Source: Candidatus Aenigmatarchaeota archaeon (GTDB lineage: Archaea; Aenigmatarchaeota; Aenigmatarchaeia; Aenigmatarchaeales; Aenigmatarchaeaceae). Taken from it: 6,655 nucleotides of DNA. This document shows, piece by piece, positions 1-5,353 of the stretch (the stretch's first letter is position 1; every line of letters starts with the position of its first letter). The notes beneath the pieces were generated by a model. It made no database searches and was not told where the DNA came from. It saw only the letters and a program-made list of their open reading frames with translations. The DNA is taken from the NCBI GenBank assembly GCA_028715225.1, contig JAQUSH010000035.1:1-6655 (forward strand), in the 5' to 3' direction. A program made the position numbers and the translations under genes.

Positions 1-44
1 ATTGAAGCTCTAAATGCTTCTCCCAGAGATTTCTTTTCCGTCAT
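1..44 (-). CDS. 5' end of an unidentified protein gene, truncated by the window edge
   Basis: Reading the minus strand from an ATG at 44-42 gives MTEKKSLGEAFRAS, open to the window edge. Only 14 codons are visible, so no function can be assigned. The call rests on position: the ATG lies about 27 nt from the centre of a TATA-like element (67-74) that also faces the plus-strand gene at 107. This is the same head-to-head, TATA-centred layout seen at 3656-3708. The start would be leaderless. It could also be a chance open stretch, since so little is visible. Confidence 0.4.
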   Translation of the reverse strand, partial: MTEKKSLGEAFRAS

Positions 45-66
45 AAACTAAATTTATACACAAAAC

Positions 67-74
67 TTTAAATA
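67..74. promoter_or_regulatory. TATA-like element between divergent genes
   Basis: TTTAAATA on the plus strand reads TATTTAAA on the minus strand, so it can serve as box A in either direction. Its centre is about 27 nt from the minus-strand ATG at 44, which fits a leaderless start. It is about 36 nt from the plus-strand ATG at 107, which leaves room for a short leader carrying the purine-rich GGCGAG at 98-103. A second TATA-like stretch (TTTATA, 53-58) is nearby, so the exact box is uncertain. Confidence 0.45.
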
Positions 75-106
75 CACATCTTCTGAATTAATTAAAAGGC
101 GAGTTA

Positions 107-565
107 ATGTTTTGGAATAAGAAAAAGGATAATGTATCAGAGATTAAAGAAGCTGTAGAAAGCAAACCTGTAGTTATGCCTAAACCTTTAGGTGTGCCTC
201 AGCTTGACAAAATTGACATACCTTCTGTAGCAGAACCAAAGGTATTTGCACCTTTGTTCGTTAAAGTTGACAAATACAAAGAAGTTCTTCAAAAGCTTCA
301 GAAACTAAAGACAACTGTATCTGAAATGAACTCATTGATGCTTATACAAAGAGACATAGAAAAATTGGCATCAGATGTAGATTCTATGCTTAAAAATAGT
401 GTTCAGGAGTTTTCTGAAATAACAAACCAGTTGGACACAGAACTTGTAAGACCACAATCATTTGAACCTTTCATAAAAGACATGGGAGCAAGAAAGAATG
501 AAGGTCAGCTTAAAGAAGTAGAAAATGAAGTAGCTAAAATCAAAGAAAAGCTTCAAACTATCTGA
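107..565 (+). CDS. conserved-looking coiled-coil protein of unknown function (152 aa)
   Basis: I do not recognise a named family. The protein has three parts. Residues 1-20 form a short charged head with Phe-Trp near the start (MFWNKKK). Residues 21-48 are a proline- and valine-rich linker (Pro at 21, 25, 27, 31, 39, 44). Residues 49-151 are a mostly helical body with heptad-like spacing, broken at about 114-127 by a proline/phenylalanine segment and ending in a strongly charged helix (134-150). There is no signal peptide and no membrane segment, so it is probably cytosolic and oligomeric. The segment APLFVKVDKYKEVLQKLQ (48-65) looks like the best-ordered core and resembles short uncharacterised DPANN proteins I have seen, but that is a memory-level impression. 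The ATG is preceded by the purine-rich GGCGAG. The gene converges on the next one with an 11-nt gap. Confidence 0.75.
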   Translation: MFWNKKKDNVSEIKEAVESKPVVMPKPLGVPQLDKIDIPSVAEPKVFAPLFVKVDKYKEVLQKLQKLKTTVSEMNSLMLIQRDIEKLASDVDSMLKNSVQEFSEITNQLDTELVRPQSFEPFIKDMGARKNEGQLKEVENEVAKIKEKLQTI

Positions 566-576
566 TATTTAGATAA

Positions 577-1293
577 CTATAGTTCTTCGAATATTACATA
601 GTGCATATTATCTCTTGCAGAAATTCTGGTAGAAAATGGTCTAAACCAACCTTCAAGAAATCCATCTACAGTTATTCCAGCCATTTGATTATTATCGCAA
701 TAAACTCCATGAGAAGTATAAATTGAACCATTTTTTAATCTCTGAGAAATCTCAGATTCATCTTCAAATGCTGCATAGAGTATATTCTGGGCGCTTGGCA
801 AAACGCACTCAATTTCTCTTTCATTGGAATATAAACTACAAAGCGCTTCCACTTCAGGGTATGTTAGATTGCTAACGTCATTATCAAATGGACTTTTCAT
901 AGAATATAATCTATGATTACAACCAGCTTTCCATTCAAGTATATGATGTTTTCCAGATATTATCGGTTTAGTATTTTTCAATAGGTTTTCTAATAGTTTA
1001 ATATCAACTATATTTTCATGTGTTTTAGGTTCAAAGCAATTGCGCTGATATTGATCAAACTTTGTTATTTTTATTTTAGCTCCATTTGCTTTAGTTGCAA
1101 TTACGTGATGTATTTCATTAGATAATTTCATATCATCATTAGAACATAAAATCTTAGCTGACATCATATCGGCTACCAATTCTCTTACAATACTTGCATC
1201 TGATAGAACAATTCCTTCTTCGCTATATTTTACAATTCCACTCTTCAAATCAACTTGATCAACAAGACGTGGTAATATTTTTACATTTCTCAT
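577..1293 (-). CDS. hypothetical soluble protein (238 aa), no recognised family
   Basis: The reading frame is long, complete and ends in TAG. It begins at an ATG 25-26 nt downstream of a TATA-like element, so the start is well supported. I recognise no domain. The sequence is soluble with no signal peptide or membrane segment. It has six cysteines (50, 86, 125, 152, 163, 199) not arranged as CxxC pairs, and several histidine pairs (62-63, 116-117). An N-terminal lysine/valine-rich region (1-30) precedes mixed alpha/beta sequence, and a glycine- and aromatic-rich C-terminal part spans roughly 186-222 (SHGVYCDNNQMAG, then GWFRPF). The aromatic content and scattered Cys/His look more like an enzyme or ligand-binding fold than a structural protein, but that is a guess. 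It stands alone: convergent with the coiled-coil gene and divergent from tRNA-Leu. It could be an accessory gene. Confidence 0.75.
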   Translation of the reverse strand: MRNVKILPRLVDQVDLKSGIVKYSEEGIVLSDASIVRELVADMMSAKILCSNDDMKLSNEIHHVIATKANGAKIKITKFDQYQRNCFEPKTHENIVDIKLLENLLKNTKPIISGKHHILEWKAGCNHRLYSMKSPFDNDVSNLTYPEVEALCSLYSNEREIECVLPSAQNILYAAFEDESEISQRLKNGSIYTSHGVYCDNNQMAGITVDGFLEGWFRPFSTRISARDNMHYVIFEEL

Positions 1294-1314
1294 ATTAATA
1301 CTTCAACCGAAAGA

Positions 1315-1322
1315 GATAAATA
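1315..1322 (-). promoter_or_regulatory. TATA box for the 238-aa gene
   Basis: Read on the minus strand this is TATTTATC, centred about 25 nt before the ATG at 1293. That spacing would place the transcription start at or next to the start codon, giving a leaderless mRNA. It abuts an inverted repeat just upstream (1324-1338). Confidence 0.5.
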
Positions 1323-1323
1323 G

Positions 1324-1338
1324 TTGATTGTTAATCAA
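1324..1338. repeat. inverted repeat TTGATT-GTT-AATCAA, candidate operator
   Basis: Six-base arms TTGATT and AATCAA flank a 3-nt spacer. The element sits immediately upstream of the TATA box of the 238-aa gene, where an archaeal activator or BRE-blocking repressor would bind. It is about 28 bp upstream of the tRNA-Leu TATA box. In AT-rich DNA a 6-bp inverted repeat can arise by chance, so only the position makes it notable. Confidence 0.35.
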
Positions 1339-1365
1339 ATAATAATATAACCAATCATTCTTAAA

Positions 1366-1373
1366 TTTATATA
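1366..1373 (+). promoter_or_regulatory. TATA box for tRNA-Leu (and probably the gene behind it)
   Basis: TTTATATA lies about 31 nt upstream of the first base of the mature tRNA, so transcription would start a few bases before 1401, as expected for an archaeal tRNA gene with a short 5' leader removed by RNase P. I see no other convincing box A between here and the downstream prenyltransferase gene. Confidence 0.65.
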
Positions 1374-1400
1374 AACCTATTCAATTATACTATTTAATAC

Positions 1401-1489
1401 GCGGGAGTTGCCAAGCTAGGTCTAAGGCGCTGGGCTTAGGACCCAGTTGGTTAGTCCATTCGCAGGTTCAAATCCTGCCTCCCGCACCA
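1401..1489 (+). tRNA. tRNA-Leu, anticodon UAG
   Basis: The cloverleaf can be folded by eye. The 7-bp acceptor stem is GCGGGAG (1401-1407) with CTCCCGC (1479-1485). The D-stem is GCC/GGC (1410-1412, 1426-1428). The anticodon stem is CTGGG/CCCAG (1430-1434, 1442-1446) around loop CTTAGGA with anticodon TAG at 1437-1439. The long variable arm (1447-1461) has a TGG/CCA stem, typical of class II tRNAs such as Leu and Ser. The T-stem is GCAGG/CCTGC (1462-1466, 1474-1478) around TTCAAAT. Discriminator A is at 1486, which fits Leu, and CCA is genome-encoded at 1487-1489. There is no intron. It decodes CUA and, with wobble, other CUN codons. The tRNA ends 15 nt before the proposed start of the downstream coding region. 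Confidence 0.97.
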
Positions 1490-1493
1490 TAAT

Positions 1494-1499
1494 GGTGAT
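1494..1499 (+). promoter_or_regulatory. Shine-Dalgarno GGTGAT for the prenyltransferase, deciding its start
   Basis: GGTGAT is a perfect complement to the conserved AUCACC at the archaeal 16S rRNA 3' end. It starts 5 nt after the tRNA CCA and is followed by a 5-nt spacer and then ATA at 1505. That points to ATA 1505 as the initiation codon. The same bases overlap an ATG at 1492 that is in a different frame and soon hits a stop. Confidence 0.55.
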
Positions 1500-1504
1500 T
1501 TGTT

Positions 1505-2194
1505 ATAAACGAAGAAGGAATACATATTGCAATAATCATAGACGGCAATAGAAGATGGGCTCAAAAGCACAAACAACCAGAAATATTTGGACATAAAAAA
1601 GGAGCAGAAACATTTGAAAACTTCTTACGATGGACGCAAGAATACCCAGAAATAAAGATGATTAGCGTTTATGCGCTTTCGACTGAAAATCTTGGCAGAT
1701 CAAGAGACGAATTAAAAAATCTCTGGAAAGTCTACAGAGAAAACCTAAAAAATGTTTTAAGATCCGAAGAAATAAGAAAGAATCAGATACAAGTAAGGGT
1801 CTTAGGAAATCACAATCTCTGGCGTTCTGATGTCAAAAAAGCTGCAAAAGAAGTTATGATTAATACAAAAAATTATACTAAAAGCGTTCTAAATATACTT
1901 CTTGCATACGGAGGGCAGTCTGAGATAGTCGGTTCAATGAACACTTTGATAAAAAAGGGAATAAGGAGAATACCAATAGCACGAGATGCATTCAATAAAT
2001 TCTTGCTTGTAAAAAAGCCAGTTGATCTTGTAATAAGAACAGGTGGCTACCACCGTTTGTCAAACTTTTTACTATTTCAGTCAGCTTATGCTGAGATATA
2101 CTTCTCAGATACACTATGGCCTGATTTTTCTAAGAAAGAATTCGACAAAATAATGAAATGGTATTTTACCCAGAAAAAGAAGTTCGGTAAATAA
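1505..2194 (+). CDS. uppS: cis-prenyltransferase (polyprenyl diphosphate synthase, UppS family), apparent ATA start
   Basis: This enzyme family condenses isopentenyl diphosphate units in cis onto an allylic primer, making the polyprenyl carrier used for glycan transfer at the membrane. From ATA 1505 the product is 229 aa, a normal family length. Family motifs appear in order: HIAIIIDGNRRW (7-18) with catalytic-type Asp13; GHKKGA (29-34); YALSTEN (56-62); AYGGQSEI (near 134-141); DLVIRTGG followed by HRLSNF (174-188) with phosphate-binding Arg178 and Arg184; and AYAEIYF then WPDF (194-208) with Glu197. The first in-frame ATG (1658) would remove the catalytic Asp and about 50 residues, so it cannot be the true start. 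No ATG, GTG or TTG occurs between the upstream in-frame stop (1496-1498) and 1658. ATA 1505 is favoured by the GGTGAT 5 nt upstream. The alternative is a one-base error in TTT at 1499-1501, which would fuse it to ATG 1492. The gene is probably cotranscribed with tRNA-Leu and ends against lysS with no gap. Confidence 0.88.
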   Translation: MNEEGIHIAIIIDGNRRWAQKHKQPEIFGHKKGAETFENFLRWTQEYPEIKMISVYALSTENLGRSRDELKNLWKVYRENLKNVLRSEEIRKNQIQVRVLGNHNLWRSDVKKAAKEVMINTKNYTKSVLNILLAYGGQSEIVGSMNTLIKKGIRRIPIARDAFNKFLLVKKPVDLVIRTGGYHRLSNFLLFQSAYAEIYFSDTLWPDFSKKEFDKIMKWYFTQKKKFGK

Positions 2195-3655
2195 TCACTG
2201 TTCTGGTCTTAACAATGGGAATGCTTGACATTCTCTTATCGGCTTATTTAACAATAAGCTGAATAATCTTTCAGATACACCGAATCCTGATGTAGGTGGC
2301 ATGCCATACTCTAAAGCTTCAACAAACTCTTTATCATACATCTGGGCCTCTTCGTCGCCAGCTTCTCTCATTTTATTTTGTTCTTCGAATCTAGCTGCCT
2401 GATCCACAGGATCATTAAGCTCAGAATAACCATTTCCCATCTCTGTTCCAGCAATTATAGGATGATATCTTTCAACAATCTTAGGATTATCTTCTTTCTT
2501 CTTAGCTAAAGGAGAAACTGCCAATGGCTCGTTAACTAAAAAGCCTGGTCCAGACAATTTCTTTCTACAATATTTCCAAAGATTGTCAATTGCACGATTC
2601 ATATTGAATCCTTTCTTGTCATAATCAATCTTCAGTTCTTTCAATTTCTTTTCAATGTCTTTCAGCGTAGCCTTGTTAATGTCTATGCCAGTGAATTTCT
2701 TCACCTGCTCTGCATAATCATATCTTTCCCATTTCTTTGAGAAATCAACATCATGCTCACCGATTTTGAATTTAAGTGTACCGAATGTTTTCTTTATCAC
2801 ATATTTGTACATCTCTTCAACTAACTTCATAGACATCTCATAATCAGCATAAGCCCAGTAAAATTCTAAAAGAGTATAATCTTGTGCATGTTCCGGATCC
2901 ATCCCTTCATTTCTAAATACACGGCCGATTTCAAATGTTTTCTCAAACCCAGCAACCATCAGTCTTTTCTGCCATAATTCACCGGCGCATATTCTAAGAT
3001 AAACATCAATGTCTAAGGCATTATGATGGGTAACGAACGGACGTGCATCTGCTCCGCCTGTTTTATTCTCGAAAACCGGAGTCTCAACTTCGATAAATCC
3101 TTTGTTCTTTAAGAATTCTCTGAATGAATCCCAGAATATTGACTTCTTTACAAAAATATCACGCGTCTCTTTATTCATGATCATGTCAAGATATCTTTTT
3201 CTGTATTTCAGTTCCTCGTCCTTCAATCCAAACCATTCTTTTGGAATAACCTTAATCGCTCGTGTAAGTATTGTTATTTTCTTTACAAGTATGCTAAGCT
3301 CTCCGCGAGCTGTCTTGATCACACCGCCTTCTACTCCAACAATGTCTCCAGCATGCAAAAGGCTTACTAATTTTAACTCTTTGTCAGAAATATTAGAAGC
3401 ATCTATATACAGTTGCATTCTTCCAGAGAAATCTTCCAGATCCATAAAGAATAATTTGCCGTGTCCTCTAACCGAGCGTATTCGTCCAGCTACTTTATAC
3501 TTGGTCTTCTCATCTTTGTCATTTGCCTTGAATCCTTCATATTTCTGAAGAAGCTGAGAAATATCAGTGTCTTTCTCGTATTTGTGCGCAAACGGGTTGA
3601 ACCCTAGCTTTCGTATCTCTTCTATCTCTTTAGGGTATTTTAGCTCCTTTGTCAT
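2195..3655 (-). CDS. lysS: lysyl-tRNA synthetase, class II
   Basis: The enzyme charges tRNA-Lys with lysine in the cytoplasm, using ATP. At 486 aa it has normal length. An N-terminal OB-fold anticodon-binding domain covers about 52-130 (VAGRIRSVRGHGKLFF start). The class II catalytic core follows: YRKRYLDMI (151-159); a motif 1 region near FIEVETPVF (187-195); GGADARPFVTHHNALDID (200-217); motif 2 FRNEGMDPEHAQDYTLLEF (247-265) with Arg248; NEP (375-377) and MGNGYSELNDP (406-416) for lysine/ATP binding; and motif 3 GFGVSERLF (457-465) with Arg463. Motif 3 has Ser-Glu-Arg where bacterial LysS usually has Ile-Asp-Arg. Most archaea use the unrelated class I LysRS; a class II enzyme is known in some archaea and is compatible with DPANN. 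The ATG at 3655 lies about 27 nt from the palindromic TATA element, suggesting a leaderless mRNA. Its stop codon touches that of the prenyltransferase. Confidence 0.96.
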   Translation of the reverse strand: MTKELKYPKEIEEIRKLGFNPFAHKYEKDTDISQLLQKYEGFKANDKDEKTKYKVAGRIRSVRGHGKLFFMDLEDFSGRMQLYIDASNISDKELKLVSLLHAGDIVGVEGGVIKTARGELSILVKKITILTRAIKVIPKEWFGLKDEELKYRKRYLDMIMNKETRDIFVKKSIFWDSFREFLKNKGFIEVETPVFENKTGGADARPFVTHHNALDIDVYLRICAGELWQKRLMVAGFEKTFEIGRVFRNEGMDPEHAQDYTLLEFYWAYADYEMSMKLVEEMYKYVIKKTFGTLKFKIGEHDVDFSKKWERYDYAEQVKKFTGIDINKATLKDIEKKLKELKIDYDKKGFNMNRAIDNLWKYCRKKLSGPGFLVNEPLAVSPLAKKKEDNPKIVERYHPIIAGTEMGNGYSELNDPVDQAARFEEQNKMREAGDEEAQMYDKEFVEALEYGMPPTSGFGVSERLFSLLLNKPIRECQAFPLLRPEQ

Positions 3656-3674
3656 ATCTAATAATTCCAGATTA

Positions 3675-3690
3675 TTATATTTAAATATAA
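3675..3690. promoter_or_regulatory. palindromic bidirectional TATA element between lysS and the protease gene
   Basis: TTATATTTAAATATAA is a perfect 16-bp palindrome. Its centre (3682.5) is 27.5 nt from the first base of the lysS ATG (3655) and 26.5 nt from that of the protease ATG (3709). Archaeal box A is typically centred about 26-27 nt before the transcription start, so one element could place both starts at the start codons and yield two leaderless mRNAs. No other TATA-like sequence of similar quality is seen in the 53-nt gap. Confidence 0.65.
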
Positions 3691-3708
3691 AGAATGTGAA
3701 TTTGCTTT

Positions 3709-4845
3709 ATGGATGTATACCTTTTATCAGTCATATTATTTTTTTCAGTCCTTGCAGTGCTTATCTACAAATACAGAAAGCGAATTGATGTCAAATATTA
3801 TATTTTATTTACATTCAGAACAAAACGATTCAGTCAGATGATAGACAACATAGCTAAGAAATCTCCAAAATTCTGGAAAATAATTTCAACAATAGCAATA
3901 TTTGTTTGCTTTTATTACATGTTTCAGGGAGTATATCTTCTGTTACTAAATTCTCAAGCGATATATGAAGGAATAATAACGCAGCCTGGCCTGCAACTAG
4001 TCTTGCCGTCAGCATCAGCAACAGCTTCAAGCGGTCCTGGATACATGTTGATACCATTTTGGTTCTGGATAATAACGATATTTTGCATACTTGTTCCTCA
4101 TGAACTGTCGCATGGCATAATAGCCAGAGCTGAAAAAATCAGGCTAAAATCAGTTGGCTTGTTATTGTTTGGTGTGCTTCCAGGTGCATTTGTAGAACCT
4201 GATGAAAAGCAGCTAAAAAAAGCAAAAACCATGCCAAGGTTAAGAGTATTTGCAGCTGGTTCTGGCGCAAACTTCCTAGTTGCCGCATTAGTTTTGTTTA
4301 TGGTCTCCTATATTATATGGCCGATGGGTGTTTCCAGTGGAATACAGATACTGTCTGTGAATGAGTCAAGCCCGGCAGATATGGCAGGAATCAAATCTAA
4401 CATGACATTCTATCAGGTAAATGGAAATGTTGTTGAAACGACTTACCAGGAATATCTGGCAGGAACAGGATATCTCGGAGACGAATTAAAAGGAGTAAAA
4501 CCAAATCAAACAATTGTTTTCCAGACTGATACAGAATCATATTATGTAAATCTTAAAGAAATAAACGGACACCCATTTATGGGAATAATCTACAAGCCAG
4601 TATTCAAGATGGATATTGGATTGTTTTTAGGCAACATCATACCGCTTCTTACAATGATTTGGCTATTTTCATTTGCCATAGGATTGTTTAACATACTTCC
4701 ATTGTATCCTCTGGATGGCGGTCTAATGTTAGAAGCTGTGAGTGATAGATTCATGAAAAAACACACTAAAACAATTGTGAAAACAGTCAGCATGATTTTA
4801 TTATTAATAATATTGTATAATTTCTTCGGTCCTTCTCTAATGTAA
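3709..4845 (+). CDS. site-2-protease-type intramembrane zinc metalloprotease (M50) with PDZ domain
   Basis: The protein is a 378-aa multi-pass membrane protease expected to cut substrate helices within the membrane, as S2P/RseP enzymes do. The zinc-binding HELSH motif is at 131-135 inside a hydrophobic segment, and the second signature NILPLYPLDGG (328-338) supplies the third ligand Asp336. Hydrophobic spans are visible near 4-20, 57-80, 114-135, 185-206, 303-330 and 355-373. Between the two motifs lie the conserved loop FGVLPGAFVEPDE (154-166), the AGSGANF segment (183-189) and a single PDZ-like domain (about 211-285, starting GIQILSVNESSPADMAGI), which probably gates substrate access. All catalytic residues are present, so it should be active. 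The substrate is unknown: no anti-sigma-type partner or membrane-bound regulator sits next to it. It is divergent from lysS across a shared TATA element, and the following gene starts 31 nt later on the same strand. Confidence 0.93.
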   Translation: MDVYLLSVILFFSVLAVLIYKYRKRIDVKYYILFTFRTKRFSQMIDNIAKKSPKFWKIISTIAIFVCFYYMFQGVYLLLLNSQAIYEGIITQPGLQLVLPSASATASSGPGYMLIPFWFWIITIFCILVPHELSHGIIARAEKIRLKSVGLLLFGVLPGAFVEPDEKQLKKAKTMPRLRVFAAGSGANFLVAALVLFMVSYIIWPMGVSSGIQILSVNESSPADMAGIKSNMTFYQVNGNVVETTYQEYLAGTGYLGDELKGVKPNQTIVFQTDTESYYVNLKEINGHPFMGIIYKPVFKMDIGLFLGNIIPLLTMIWLFSFAIGLFNILPLYPLDGGLMLEAVSDRFMKKHTKTIVKTVSMILLLIILYNFFGPSLM

Positions 4846-4876
4846 GGTTAAATCCTTTTCGGTGTATAAGTAATTT

Positions 4877-5353
4877 ATGGGATTAAAGGATAGAATACAA
4901 AATGACAATGATGTAGTGAAACATTTCAATGAAATAATCGGAATGGACATTCAAAGATTATTAGAAATGGATTATGATAAAAGAAATATTCATATGGATA
5001 TTGATGAAAGATTATTTACTTATTTTGAAGAATGTTTAAACAGTATTAAAAAGGAGGTAGAAGGCTTTAACCGTTTGAAAGACGGTCTTCCTAAAATTAT
5101 AGAAAGATACAAAACTATAAAAAATCCCGAAGAAAAGGAGAAAATATCAAAACTTATTGAAGCTGGTAAAGAGAAAATAGAAAAATATACGATGGAGATG
5201 CCTAACTTCAAAATACAAGATGTTGTTAAAGAAGCCATATCAAAAGGTTATGATATTGATTTCATTTATAAGATAGATGATAATTTTAGATTATTTAATC
5301 TACAAGAGATGTTAAAAAATAAAGCTATCTACAAAATTGCATCAATATTATAG
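4877..5353 (+). CDS. hypothetical helical, lysine/glutamate-rich protein (158 aa)
   Basis: I do not recognise this protein. It is soluble with no signal or membrane segment. It is predicted largely helical: an amphipathic N-terminal region (1-32); an aromatic patch (LFTYFEE, 46-52); a long charged stretch (52-105) with coiled-coil-like spacing and a KNPEEKEKI turn at 82-90; then a C-terminal alpha/beta-looking part with aspartate and aromatic residues (GYDIDFIYKIDDNFRLF, 124-140). It is rich in AAA, GAA and ATA codons, more so than the RNA polymerase operon, which may simply reflect composition. It begins 31 nt after the protease stop, with GGTG at 4861-4864 as a weak ribosome-binding candidate. 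It may be cotranscribed with the protease, though TTAAAT at 4848-4853 could be its own TATA box. Its last 6 bases overlap the end of the convergent nusA-like gene. Confidence 0.7.
   Translation: MGLKDRIQNDNDVVKHFNEIIGMDIQRLLEMDYDKRNIHMDIDERLFTYFEECLNSIKKEVEGFNRLKDGLPKIIERYKTIKNPEEKEKISKLIEAGKEKIEKYTMEMPNFKIQDVVKEAISKGYDIDFIYKIDDNFRLFNLQEMLKNKAIYKIASIL

Noticed and set aside
1658..2194. 178-aa form of the prenyltransferase starting at the first ATG
   Set aside because: It would lack the DGNRRW catalytic motif and the GHKKGA segment, both of which are encoded in frame directly upstream.
3102..3548. 148-aa plus-strand open frame
   Set aside because: It lies entirely antisense inside lysS, is rich in Ser/Phe/Leu as expected from a reverse-frame shadow, and shows no family signal.
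3567..3788. 73-aa plus-strand open frame
   Set aside because: It overlaps the lysS 5' end, crosses the promoter and runs into the protease start in another frame; no independent support.
3854..4057. Minus-strand open frames within the protease and the 158-aa gene (also 4590-4793 and 5020-5238)
   Set aside because: They are shadows of the plus-strand genes with low-information hydrophobic or serine-rich translations.
4786..4876. T-rich stretch after the protease as a terminator
   Set aside because: The T-runs near the end (such as 4795-4803) fall inside coding sequence, and the short gap has only a TTTT at 4856-4859. That is too weak to call a terminator in DNA this AT-rich.
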